This document shows positions 37,755 to 48,654 of a stretch of DNA of 64,000 nt, piece after piece; positions within the stretch are counted from its first letter, which is position 1; the number at the start of each line of letters is the position of its first letter. Location: contig NZ_MOBX01000013.1 in assembly GCF_003732425.1 (NCBI RefSeq), positions 1,056,026 to 1,120,025 on the forward strand, written 5' to 3'. The translations under genes were made by a program, and so were the position numbers. This DNA comes from Pseudomonas fluorescens (GTDB taxonomy: Bacteria > Pseudomonadota > Gammaproteobacteria > Pseudomonadales > Pseudomonadaceae). The notes beneath the pieces are model-generated. The model ran no database searches, was not told the DNA's origin, and was given only the letters and a program-made list of their open reading frames with translations.

Positions 37755-37780
37755 GGCGTCCTTTGGGGCGCCTTTTTTAT
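37755..37780 (+). terminator. Rho-independent terminator after the porin gene
   Basis: A GGCGTCC / GGGCGCC stem (one G-T pair) with a TTTG loop is followed by six T. Confidence 0.85.
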
Positions 37781-37808
37781 GTCCGGACTTCAACGCAACG
37801 CCAAAACC

Positions 37809-37898
37809 TGTGGGAGCGAGCCTGCTCGCGAAGACGTCGGCACAGCCAACGCCATCGTCGGTTGACTCACCGCTTTCGCGAGCAGGCTCGCTCCCACA
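37809..37898. repeat. REP doublet, type A
   Basis: Both arms are complete, as at 11604. It lies at the 3' end of the DUF6124 gene. Confidence 0.92.
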
Positions 37899-37901
37899 CG
37901 A

Positions 37902-38282
37902 TTATGCGGTGGGCTCGACGTTATCCAGCGCCCTGTTCACCGCCAGCTCACCAAGCATCACCACTTGCGCGATCCCCAGCAACGTCTTGCGATGCGTGCC
38001 TTGCAGCAGCGCCGCGAAGTCGCCGAGCATGACGCTGGCCGAGCCCAGGGATTCGCTGGCGTTGGCCAGCAGGGATTCGGTGTCGGCCTTCGGATTAACC
38101 TGGAACATCTGGTTCTGGACGTAGGGCGTGGCCATGAGGGCGGCGGTGGGTTTGAGGTAGAAATCGAGGGCGCGGTCGGCGGCTTCGTGGAGTTTTCGGG
38201 TGTCGACGGAGGCGTAGGGGGAAGTTGAGTTGGCGTCGGGGATGGCGTCTGCTTCGGGGGGATTGGGTGTTGGCTTTTTCAT
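37902..38282 (-). CDS. DUF6124 family protein
   Basis: This is a small 126-residue protein of a family common and often multi-copy in Pseudomonas, with no known function. The conserved core is visible: DTRKLHEAADRALDFYL, the NPKADTESLLANASESL block and LLGIAQVVMLGELAVNRAL. The N-terminus is Pro-rich (MKKPTPNPPEADAIPD). There is no signal peptide or membrane segment. The start has a strong GAAGGAG site. It is preceded by a long structured leader. Confidence 0.88.
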   Translation of the reverse strand: MKKPTPNPPEADAIPDANSTSPYASVDTRKLHEAADRALDFYLKPTAALMATPYVQNQMFQVNPKADTESLLANASESLGSASVMLGDFAALLQGTHRKTLLGIAQVVMLGELAVNRALDNVEPTA

Positions 38283-38540
38283 GTTTTTTCTCCTTCAGAA
38301 CGTTGGAGCTGACCCGATCGGTTCCACGCGATGGGGTGGCAGCTGTACGCAGGTTGGAACCCGGGGAACGGAGAAACCCGGCAGACTCGAAGTCTCCCGC
38401 GCACAGCCGCCATAACAGACTGCACACCATGAAGGTGCGCAAGCATACGTCATGAAAGACGCTTTGGCGCTGACACGTTCTCCGGGGTTCCACTCCCGAT
38501 CGCTGAATTGGCAGCGACCCACACAGCCTAGAGAGCCGAC
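38283..38540 (-). promoter_or_regulatory. Structured leader upstream of the DUF6124 gene
   Basis: Read on the reverse strand, this 258-base leader is rich in local stems: AGACT-TCG-AGTCT (38383-38395), GCGCACCTTCATGGTGTGC (38422-38440, one mismatch), and complementary CCGGG/CCCGG runs around 38360-38382. Frames inside it, including one from 38604, give Cys/Arg-rich products without domains and look spurious. From memory, similar leaders precede many DUF6124 or DUF3077 genes in Pseudomonas; this was not checked. Confidence 0.45.
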
Positions 38541-38640
38541 GTCCGACGGACAACCTGAAAACATTGTGGGAAGCTTCTGTATTTCCCACACAACCTTTAA
38601 ACATCCCGAATCGAAATACACATCGTCATATCGCCCCCCC

Positions 38641-38727
38641 CTGTAGGAGCTGCCGAAGGCTGCGATCTTTTGATTTTGATTTTAAAGATCAAGATCAAAA
38701 GATCGCAGCCTTCGGCAGCTCCTACAG
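38641..38727. repeat. REP doublet, type C
   Basis: CTGTAGGAGCTGCCGAAGGC at the left is mirrored by GCCTTCGGCAGCTCCTACAG at the right, around a GATCTTTTGA centre. Confidence 0.92.
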
Positions 38728-38777
38728 GGGACCGCGTTTTGATCGTTGCGGGGCGCTCGCGTTTTGATTGGGGCAGA

Positions 38778-39107
38778 TCACCCGCGCTGGCGGCATTCGC
38801 CGGCCACGGTGTATCTGATGGTGTTGAGCTGGCCTTTCGAGTCTTCGTAGGTCATGACGGTGGGGACGACGGCACAAGTCGCCGGCGGCTTGACGACGCT
38901 TACGACTTTGACCACATCCAGCTTCATCCCGTACTCGTAATCCTTCACCACCGGCGCCGCTTTGCCTTGGTTGGCGGCGTATTGCTCCATGGCTTTGGCG
39001 TTGGCACTGAATGCGCGCTCAAACGTGCGGTCACCACCGCCCTCGGCCAGTACATTCATGGACAGCGCCATAACGCCGGCGAGGGTCATCCACTTGATCA
39101 ACTTCAT
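38778..39107 (-). CDS. DUF2790 small periplasmic protein
   Basis: The 109-residue protein starts MKLIKWMTLAGVMALSMNVLA (signal peptide, cut after VLA) and continues EGGGDRTFERAF, a motif shared with the next upstream gene. The C-terminal DUF2790 region holds MKLDVVKVVSV, two cysteines (TCAVVP and GECRQ) likely to pair in the periplasm, and MTYEDSKGQLNTIRY. The start at 39107 has a GGAGG site. It lies 68 bases behind the PtrA-like gene and near czcCBA, which suggests a metal-response role; this is inference. Confidence 0.88.
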   Translation of the reverse strand: MKLIKWMTLAGVMALSMNVLAEGGGDRTFERAFSANAKAMEQYAANQGKAAPVVKDYEYGMKLDVVKVVSVVKPPATCAVVPTVMTYEDSKGQLNTIRYTVAGECRQRG

Positions 39108-39175
39108 GTTCAATTCCTCCATAAAAAAGCCCGGCATCGATGCGCGATGACAGGCTTGTTCCAGCACGGCTGCGT

Positions 39176-39376
39176 TTACAGGTCTTGAGTCTTGTCGTCT
39201 TTCTTGTCATTGACGACGACCGGGTCACGGGCCTGTTCCCGAGCAACGTACAGCTCCACAGAACGGTCGTTGGCGGTCATCATTTTTTCGAAAGTGCGGT
39301 CGCCGCCGCCTTCGGCCATGGCCAGGGAAGACAGCGCCAGGGCTGCGGTGAAGGCACTGATTTGGGCGAATTTCAT
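39176..39376 (-). CDS. PtrA-like small periplasmic protein
   Basis: A 66-residue exported protein: signal peptide MKFAQISAFTAALALSSLAM, then AEGGGDRTFEKMMTANDRSV and a short charged tail. The EGGGDRTFE motif is the hallmark of proteins named for P. aeruginosa PtrA, a copper-induced small periplasmic protein (family knowledge from memory). The start at 39376 is preceded by GAGGA; the frame is open to 39472 but that part crosses the operator. A palindrome 73 bases upstream is shared with czcC. It is probably co-transcribed with the DUF2790 gene. Confidence 0.85.
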   Translation of the reverse strand: MKFAQISAFTAALALSSLAMAEGGGDRTFEKMMTANDRSVELYVAREQARDPVVVNDKKDDKTQDL

Positions 39377-39448
39377 CTTTGATTCCTCGTTTAAGTAGCT
39401 GACGGGATCAAGGTAACAATCCGAACCTATCGGGACGGTGGCGCAGGG

Positions 39449-39464
39449 ATTACATATTCGTAAT
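39449..39464. promoter_or_regulatory. Palindromic operator upstream of the PtrA-like gene
   Basis: ATTACATATTCGTAAT is symmetric in its outer five bases on each side. It lies 73 bases ahead of the gene start. A closely related sequence stands 78 bases ahead of czcC, which suggests a common metal-responsive regulator, most simply CzcR. Confidence 0.6.
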
Positions 39465-39502
39465 GTGGACACACTAGAGAATCTGCAGGCCTGAAAAGTA
39501 AC

Positions 39503-39610
39503 TGTGGCGAGGGAGCTTGCTCCCGCTGGGGCGCGCAGCGGCCCTCGCTCTTCTTTTGAAGAAAGCGGGGCCTGCTGCGCAGTCCAGCGGGAGCAAGCTC
39601 CCTCGCCACA
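39503..39610. repeat. REP doublet, type B (in duplication copy 1)
   Basis: Arms TGTGGCGAGGGAGCTTGCTC and GAGCAAGCTCCCTCGCCACA flank an inner partial palindrome GGGGC...GCGCAG. Confidence 0.92.
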
Positions 39611-39625
39611 GGGTTGTGTTCACAA

Positions 39626-39826
<201 letters not shown>

Positions 39827-39867
39827 TCAAGGTAACAATCCGAACCTATCGGGACGGTGGCGCAGGG

Positions 39868-39883
39868 ATTACATATTCGTAAT
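39868..39883. promoter_or_regulatory. Second copy of the palindromic operator
   Basis: This is identical to ATTACATATTCGTAAT at 39449, exactly 419 bases away in duplication copy 2. A transcript starting here would run through the hybrid ORF and the czcA fragment into the intact PtrA-like gene. Confidence 0.6.
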
Positions 39884-39921
39884 GTGGGCACGCTAGAGAA
39901 TCTGCAGGCCTGAAAAGTAAC

Positions 39922-40029
39922 TGTGGCGAGGGAGCTTGCTCCCGCTGGGGCGCGCAGCGACCCTCGCTCTTCTTTTGAAGAAAGCGGGGCCTGCTGCGCA
40001 GTCCAGCGGGAGCAAGCTCCCTCGCCACA
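39922..40029. repeat. REP doublet, type B (in duplication copy 2)
   Basis: Copy of 39503-39610, differing at one base (GCGCAGCGA for GCGCAGCGG). Confidence 0.9.
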
Positions 40030-40044
40030 GGGTTGTGTTCACAG

Positions 40045-43206
<3,162 letters not shown>

Positions 43207-44400
43207 TTAATGACTGTGCTCGGCTGAGGCTTTGCCCAGTTCCGATTTGAGGACGAAGCTGCCGGCGCTGGCGACTTGCGCACCGGCCTCCAGGCCCTGG
43301 GTGATTTCCACCTGCCCCGCCGCGCGACTGCCCAGCGCCACTGCTTGTGCCTTGAAGCCGTCGTCGGTACGCACGAATACCGTGGGTTTGTCCTCGACGG
43401 TCTGGATCGCGGTTTCCGGCACCGCGACTGGCGCCTGACGGCTGTCGGTGGCCACCAGCGCCGTGACGAACAGCCCCGGACGCCATGAGCCCTGCGGGTT
43501 TTCCAGCGTGACGCGCACGGTCGCTGTGCGGGTTTGTTCGCCCAGCAGACTGCCGACGTACGCCACGCTACCGGTGACTTGCGCATTTAATTCCGGCGCG
43601 CTGACAGTGACCGCTTTACCCACCTGCACCTTGGTCAAGTCCTTGGGCGAAACGCCGAACGTCACCCACACCCGCGACAAATCCGAGAGCGTGAAGGCTG
43701 CGGTGGACTCATCGACGACCTCCCCCGGCGTCAGGTGTTTCTCCACCACGACACCCTCGAACGGTGCCCGCAGTTCATAGCGATTGCCGCCGGTGGCGAC
43801 CACGCTGCCGCTGAGCACGCTGATTTTTTGCCGGGCGTTGCTGACGGCAATTTCGGCTTCCTCCAAAGCCTGGCGCGCCTGAAGGAAATCCTGCTCAGCG
43901 GAGATCTTGTCCTGCCAGAGTTTTTTCTCTCGCTCGTAGGTGGTGCGCGCCAAAGCCAAACGCCGTTGCGCGGCCGCCTGTTCGCTGCGTTGATCGGAGA
44001 TCTGCTGACTGGCGATCACCGCCAGCAACTGGCCCTTCTTCACGGTTTGCCCGAGGTTGACCGCCACCGACTCGACCACACCCGGGACGCGCGGCACCAC
44101 GTGCGCGGTGCGGTCTTCGTCGAAGCGCACTTCGCCGGGGAATGGCAAACCGAGGCTGATGGTCTGCGCCCGTGCCTGGGCCAGTTGAATGCCCGCAGCA
44201 GCGATCTGCTCGGCGCTCAACTCGATATGCCCTTCTTCGTCATGTTCGCCGACGGCGGCTGCGCCTTCTTTGGCGTGATCCGCATGTTCCGCTGCGTCAT
44301 CGGCGTGGGCGTCGATGGACGCATTGCCCGGCCACATCGAGCCGATGCCAATGCCCAGCGCCAACGTCGCCGCAGCGACCACCATCAGTTTTTTATCCAT
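43207..44400 (-). CDS. czcB: Efflux RND periplasmic adaptor subunit CzcB
   Basis: CzcB is the membrane-fusion protein linking CzcA to the outer membrane channel. It has 397 residues. An N-terminal signal or anchor (MDKKLMVVAAATLALGIGIG) is followed by a His- and acid-rich stretch (DAHADDAAEHADHAKEG, about 30-60) likely to bind zinc. A coiled-coil hairpin (about 170-230) and the beta-barrel domain follow. The start at 44400 has a GAGGAG site; upstream in-frame residues overlap czcC and are rejected. Confidence 0.94.
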   Translation of the reverse strand: MDKKLMVVAAATLALGIGIGSMWPGNASIDAHADDAAEHADHAKEGAAAVGEHDEEGHIELSAEQIAAAGIQLAQARAQTISLGLPFPGEVRFDEDRTAHVVPRVPGVVESVAVNLGQTVKKGQLLAVIASQQISDQRSEQAAAQRRLALARTTYEREKKLWQDKISAEQDFLQARQALEEAEIAVSNARQKISVLSGSVVATGGNRYELRAPFEGVVVEKHLTPGEVVDESTAAFTLSDLSRVWVTFGVSPKDLTKVQVGKAVTVSAPELNAQVTGSVAYVGSLLGEQTRTATVRVTLENPQGSWRPGLFVTALVATDSRQAPVAVPETAIQTVEDKPTVFVRTDDGFKAQAVALGSRAAGQVEITQGLEAGAQVASAGSFVLKSELGKASAEHSH

Positions 44401-44449
44401 GGAAACTCCTCTGCGCCAAACCATCGCGCAGTGATCAAAAAGATGAAAT

Positions 44450-45697
44450 TCAAGGGCTGACGGCGAGGTCGCCGAAGATTCGTTCGATGCGCACACGGGC
44501 GTCGGTGGCTTCGCTGACAGCCTGGATGTATTGGCTGCGCGCACTGATCAGAGTGCGCTGGGCGTCGAGTACATCGAGGAAGCCGAACTTGCCCATTTCG
44601 AAACCGCGCGTGGCGCTGTCCACCGCACTTTGCGCGGCGGGCAGGATGGTCTGGTTGAACGCGCTGACTTCGCCGTTGGCGGTCTGCCATTGCGCCAGCG
44701 TTGTCTGGATTTCCGTGCGCAGACGCAGCTCGGTGGCGTTGCGCAGATCCCGCGCCTGATCGCTACGGCGCGCCGCTGCGAGGACGTTGCCTTGATTGCG
44801 GTTGAACAGCGGAATCGGCATCGACAGCCCGACCACGTTGACCCGCTCGCGCTCGGTTTCGCTGTATTGGCTGCCGATGCTCACGGTCAGATCGGGAATC
44901 CGTTGCGACTTCTCCAGCCCCAACGACGCTTCGCGTTGATCGATCTGTAGTTTGGCCAGACGCAACTCGGCGGTTTCGTTAAGACGATCAAGCAGTCGGG
45001 CTGGCGGTGGCACGACAGCGAGGTTTTGCGTGGCGGCTTGCACATGGGTCGAAGTGGGCAACGGCGCGCCCATGACCTGCGCCAATTGTTGGTAGGCGTT
45101 GGCCTGATCGCGTTCGGCGCGGCTCAGTTCCAGGCGTACTTCGGACAGTTGCACCTGCGCCCGCGTGCCCTCGACCGGCGAGGATTTACCCGCCTCGATG
45201 CGGCCTTGCGCCACGCGCAAACCGTGTTCGGCCAGTTGCATGGATTGACGCGACAACTGCAAGCGCTGCTGCGCGGTCTGGGCGCTGTTGAACGCCTGAA
45301 GCACATCGGCGCGCAAGGCATTGCGCTTGCGCTCCAGCTCAATGCCGGCGGCGTCCTGCGCGCGGCTGGCGAAGTCGATGCGCGCCCCGCGTTTGCCGCC
45401 CAGTTCGATCGGCTGGCTGAGCATCACCGTAGTGGTGCGCGAATCGCGGCGGGTGTCTTCGGCCTCCCACGAAACTTCAGGATTGGGGATCAGGCCAGCC
45501 TGTTTGCGGTCGCCCTCGGCAATACCGATTTCCCATTGGGCAGCGGCCAGATCGGGGTTGCCGGCGAACGCGGTTTGCAGGGCCTGCTCCAGGGTCAGGG
45601 TCGATGCAACCGCAAGGTTTGCAGTGGCCAGCAACAGAATGCCGCTGGCTATTTTTTTCAGGCGTGATCGCGCCATCAGTTCTGTTAAACCGGGCAA
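44450..45697 (-). CDS. czcC: Outer membrane efflux protein CzcC (TolC family)
   Basis: CzcC is the outer membrane channel of the Czc pump. It has about 415 residues with two OEP repeats (about 40-220 and 235-410) and long coiled-coil helices. The signal peptide is KKIASGILLLATANLAVAS. The start is uncertain: TTG at 45697 follows AAAGGAAG at a good distance, ATG at 45676 gives MARSRLKK, and TTG at 45718 is also in frame. It is the first gene of czcCBA, with a CzcR-type palindrome 78 bases upstream. Confidence 0.92.
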   Translation of the reverse strand: MPGLTELMARSRLKKIASGILLLATANLAVASTLTLEQALQTAFAGNPDLAAAQWEIGIAEGDRKQAGLIPNPEVSWEAEDTRRDSRTTTVMLSQPIELGGKRGARIDFASRAQDAAGIELERKRNALRADVLQAFNSAQTAQQRLQLSRQSMQLAEHGLRVAQGRIEAGKSSPVEGTRAQVQLSEVRLELSRAERDQANAYQQLAQVMGAPLPTSTHVQAATQNLAVVPPPARLLDRLNETAELRLAKLQIDQREASLGLEKSQRIPDLTVSIGSQYSETERERVNVVGLSMPIPLFNRNQGNVLAAARRSDQARDLRNATELRLRTEIQTTLAQWQTANGEVSAFNQTILPAAQSAVDSATRGFEMGKFGFLDVLDAQRTLISARSQYIQAVSEATDARVRIERIFGDLAVSP

Positions 45698-45774
45698 TGG
45701 AAGACTTCCTTTAATCAAGAATCTTTGATGCCGCCACGGTAGAGTTTTGAACTTATCGACAAGGTGACTGGAAG

Positions 45775-45790
45775 ATTACAAATCCGTTAT
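45775..45790. promoter_or_regulatory. Palindromic operator upstream of czcC
   Basis: ATTACAAATCCGTTAT matches the box at 39449 in 13 of 16 positions and lies at nearly the same distance from its gene (78 against 73 bases). The rest of 45791-46011 shows no other clear motif. Confidence 0.55.
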
Positions 45791-46011
45791 CCACGGTTTC
45801 CGAAGTTGTTTTGTTCTAGGATGCGAAGTGCAAACGGGTTTATCGAAATACATCGAAACAAAAACACAATAGTTATCTGCTGAACAGCACTTGCGGGAAT
45901 CAAACTCATAAGGATTTTGTGGCTTGTGCTGCGACCGGCTGTCGCAGAGCACCGTTTTAAAGCGCTTGGCGGTTGACCCTGTAGCCACTACAACCTTTAT
46001 TGTCCGGACTT

Positions 46012-46188
46012 CCCCTCACCCCAGCCTTCTCCCGGGGGAGAGGGAGCCGACCGAGGTGTATGACACTTTCCATCGACCTGTTAAATCAAGTCGACTATGG
46101 ATTCCGTAAAGATGTTCCACGTCGGTGCAGTTCTGAAGCATCCCACGTTTAGTCCCCTCTCCCTCTGGGAGAGGGTTAGGGTGAGGGG
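46012..46188 (-). repeat. REPIN-like palindromic element, copy B
   Basis: This 177-base element has ends CCCCTCACCCCAGCCTTCTC and GGGAGAGGGTTAGGGTGAGG. In reverse complement it matches the element at 3698-3861 at both ends, while the centre is unrelated. It lies in the divergent czcC/czcR promoter region and ends about 100 bases before czcR. Confidence 0.8.
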
Positions 46189-46289
46189 CTTCTTATCGCT
46201 ATTGAACAACGTCCGGAAGACCTTACAAAAACAATAACTTTCCCGGTCACCTTAATTAAATATCCATTAAATAAAAGTGGTGATAGATC

Positions 46290-46964
46290 ATGCGAATCCT
46301 TGTCATCGAGGACGAGCTTAAAGCTGCCGAATACTTGCATCAGGGTTTGACCGAAAGTGGTTATATCGTTGATCACGCCGCTACCGGCGCCGATGGCCTG
46401 CACCTGGCGCAACAACAGGTTTATGACCTGATCATTCTCGACGTCAATCTGCCGGAACTCGACGGCTGGGGCGTGCTGGAGCAACTGCGCCGCACTCACT
46501 CCACGCGGGTGATGATGCTCACCGCGCGCGGGCGTCTGGCCGACAAGATCCGCGGCCTTGATCTGGGTGCCGACGATTATCTGGTCAAGCCGTTCGAGTT
46601 TCCCGAGTTGCTCGCACGGGTACGCACGCTGATGCGCCGCAGCGAAAACATCCCGGTGCCGCAGGTGTTGAAAGTCGCCGATCTGGAACTCGATCCGGGC
46701 CGCCATCGGGCGTTTCGTGGCGAGCAGCGCATCGACCTGACCACCAAGGAATTCGCCCTGCTGCATTTGCTGATGCGCCAGTCAGGCGAAGTACTGACCC
46801 GCACGCAGATCATTTCGCTGGTGTGGGACATGAATTTCGACTGCGACACCAATGTGGTCGAGGTGTCGATTCGTCGCTTGCGGGCGAAGATCGACGACCC
46901 GTTCGACAGCAAACTGATCCACACCCTGCGCGGTGTCGGCTATGTCCTGGAGGCGCGGGAATGA
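46290..46964 (+). CDS. czcR: Heavy-metal response regulator CzcR (OmpR/PhoB family)
   Basis: This 224-residue two-component regulator has a receiver domain (1-115) with phosphoacceptor Asp51 in LIILDVNLPE, the conserved Lys in YLVKPFEFPEL near 103, and a C-terminal winged-helix domain (about 125-224). It is divergent from czcCBA and overlaps czcS by four bases. Family members (CzcR, CopR, CusR) activate metal efflux operons and their own genes. Which metal is sensed cannot be read from the sequence. Confidence 0.93.
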   Translation: MRILVIEDELKAAEYLHQGLTESGYIVDHAATGADGLHLAQQQVYDLIILDVNLPELDGWGVLEQLRRTHSTRVMMLTARGRLADKIRGLDLGADDYLVKPFEFPELLARVRTLMRRSENIPVPQVLKVADLELDPGRHRAFRGEQRIDLTTKEFALLHLLMRQSGEVLTRTQIISLVWDMNFDCDTNVVEVSIRRLRAKIDDPFDSKLIHTLRGVGYVLEARE

Positions 46965-48394
46965 AGCCCTCCAGCCTGTCGATGCGCCTCGGTTTGACGG
47001 TGAGTATTCTCGGTGCGCTGCTGGTAGTTTTTTTGGCGATCCTCGCCTATTTCGCCCTGACCCATGAACTGAACGCGCTGTCGCGCGACAGTCTGGAAAA
47101 GAAGATGGCGCAGGTCGAGCACAGCCTGTCGCTGTACGTCGATGCCAATGAGATCAGCGGTAAACCGCACATTCTGCTCGATCAGGTCATGGGCCATGAC
47201 AACCTCACACTGACGATTTATGACCGCTTGAATTTGCGCGCGCCGCGGCTCAAATCCGGCAGTGGCTTGAGCGATCCACGGGTTGAATTGAAGGCGGTGC
47301 GGGCGACCACTGATCAATTGGCGTACTCCGACAGCATTGATGCTGAAGGGGCGAAATTCCTCACGGTTTCCAAGTTGATTCGCCTCAAGGATGGCAGCAG
47401 CGTGCCGGTGCTGCTGTCGATGGACAACGCCCACGATCAGGCTTTGCTCAGCGCTTATCTGCGTTCGACGCTGATTGCCTTGCCGTTGTTGCTGGTGTTT
47501 ATCGGCCTGACCGCATGGGGTGCGGTGCAGCGTGGGTTAGCGCCGCTGCGTGAGTTTCGCAAAGTCGCGGCGATGGTCTCGACCCAGGATCTGGACCATC
47601 GATTGTCCGTGGTCAACATGCCGCAGGAACTGAGCGAACTGGCGCAGGGCATCAACTTCATGCTGCATCGGCTGGATGCCGGGGTGCAGCAGTTGTCGCA
47701 GTTCTCCGATGACCTGGCGCATGAATTGCGCACGCCGATCAATAACCTGATGGGCAAGGCGCAGGTGACCCTTTCGCGCGAACGCTCGGTGGAGGAATAC
47801 AAAGACGTGCTGGTGTCGTGCACCGAGGAGCTGGAGCGCGTGGCGCGGATTGTCTCGGACATGTTGTTTCTCGCGCAGGTCAGTCACCCGTCGGCGCTGG
47901 CGCCGTTTGAATCGGTAGCGCTGGAGGTTGAAGCGGCGAAGGTGGCGGAGATGTTTTCGTTGTCGGCGCAGGATAAGAGCATTCATTTGAACGTTGTCGG
48001 CAGGGCGTCGGTGTTGGGGGACCGATTGATGATTCAGCGGGCAATTTCCAATCTGTTGTCGAATGCGCTGCGCCACTGCCCGAACGGGAAAACCGTGACG
48101 TTGCTGATCGAACAAGGTGCGACCCAGGCCTCCCTGCTGGTCAGCAACCCCGGCGCCGGGATTGAGGCGCAACACCTGCCACATCTGTTCGACCGCTTCT
48201 ACCGCGTCGACAGCAGCCGCTCACGCTCGCAGGGCAGCACGGGATTGGGGCTGGCGATCGTGCGCTCAATCATGAGCCTGCATCAGGGGGTGGCGGAGGT
48301 TAAGAGCTTGCCGGGGGCGATGACCGTGTTCAGGCTTGGGTTTCCTGCGGTGACGCCAACGCCCCCTTCGCTTGCAGGCAAGCTCCCACAGTGA
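46961..48394 (+). CDS. czcS: Heavy-metal sensor histidine kinase CzcS
   Basis: The membrane kinase partner of CzcR, 477 residues. TM1 is at about 10-32, a periplasmic sensor loop lies at about 33-165, TM2 follows, then a HAMP segment. The phosphorylation box is DDLAHELRTPINNL near 250, and the ATP-binding domain has the N-box NLLSNALRH and the G-box GSTGLGLAI. The start overlaps the czcR stop. The last fifteen or so residues (TPTPPSLAGKLPQ) and the stop codon come from a REP-like sequence, so the original end was probably a little earlier. Confidence 0.93.
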   Translation: MKPSSLSMRLGLTVSILGALLVVFLAILAYFALTHELNALSRDSLEKKMAQVEHSLSLYVDANEISGKPHILLDQVMGHDNLTLTIYDRLNLRAPRLKSGSGLSDPRVELKAVRATTDQLAYSDSIDAEGAKFLTVSKLIRLKDGSSVPVLLSMDNAHDQALLSAYLRSTLIALPLLLVFIGLTAWGAVQRGLAPLREFRKVAAMVSTQDLDHRLSVVNMPQELSELAQGINFMLHRLDAGVQQLSQFSDDLAHELRTPINNLMGKAQVTLSRERSVEEYKDVLVSCTEELERVARIVSDMLFLAQVSHPSALAPFESVALEVEAAKVAEMFSLSAQDKSIHLNVVGRASVLGDRLMIQRAISNLLSNALRHCPNGKTVTLLIEQGATQASLLVSNPGAGIEAQHLPHLFDRFYRVDSSRSRSQGSTGLGLAIVRSIMSLHQGVAEVKSLPGAMTVFRLGFPAVTPTPPSLAGKLPQ

Positions 48395-48587
48395 TTTGCG
48401 GGGTACTCCGTTTTTGTGGACACCACTGCAATCTGTGGGAGCTTGCCTGCAAGCGATGGCGGCGGGTCAGTCACATCTTTGTTATTTGACACACCGCAAT
48501 CGCGAGCAGGCTCGCTCCTACAGTGATTTGCGGCGTACACGCATTAGTGAACGACACACCACCTGTAGGCCTTCGCCTGCTCGCGAT
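48369..48587. repeat. Cluster of REP-type palindromes behind czcS
   Basis: A doublet of CGCTTGCAGGCAAGCTCCCA and its inverse TGGGAGCTTGCCTGCAAGCG spans 48369-48455. A single type A arm (CGCGAGCAGGCTCGCTCCTA) lies at about 48499-48523 and an opposing, damaged one (CTGTAGGCCTTCGCCTGCTC) at about 48563-48587. The array fills the gap between the convergent genes. Confidence 0.8.
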
Positions 48588-48604
48588 AGCAATGGCACAG
48601 ACAG

Positions 48605-48635
48605 CAAAAAAGAACGGCACCTTGCGGTGCCGTTC
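48605..48635 (-). terminator. Rho-independent terminator of the ABC transporter operon
   Basis: On the reverse strand a GAACGGCACC / GGTGCCGTTC stem is followed by TTTTTTG. It may also slow czcS transcripts from the other side. Confidence 0.88.
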
Positions 48636-48654
48636 GCCTTTCATGCTTCAGCTT

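Noticed and set aside
38341..38385. A possible tRNA-like segment (GGGTTCCAACC on the reverse strand)
   Set aside because: The T-loop consensus is not met (C where a purine is required) and no cloverleaf or acceptor stem could be drawn.
38095..38604. A 169-residue reverse ORF overlapping the DUF6124 gene and its leader
   Set aside because: It runs out of frame through the DUF6124 start, and its product is a patchwork of Cys/Arg-rich leader translation.
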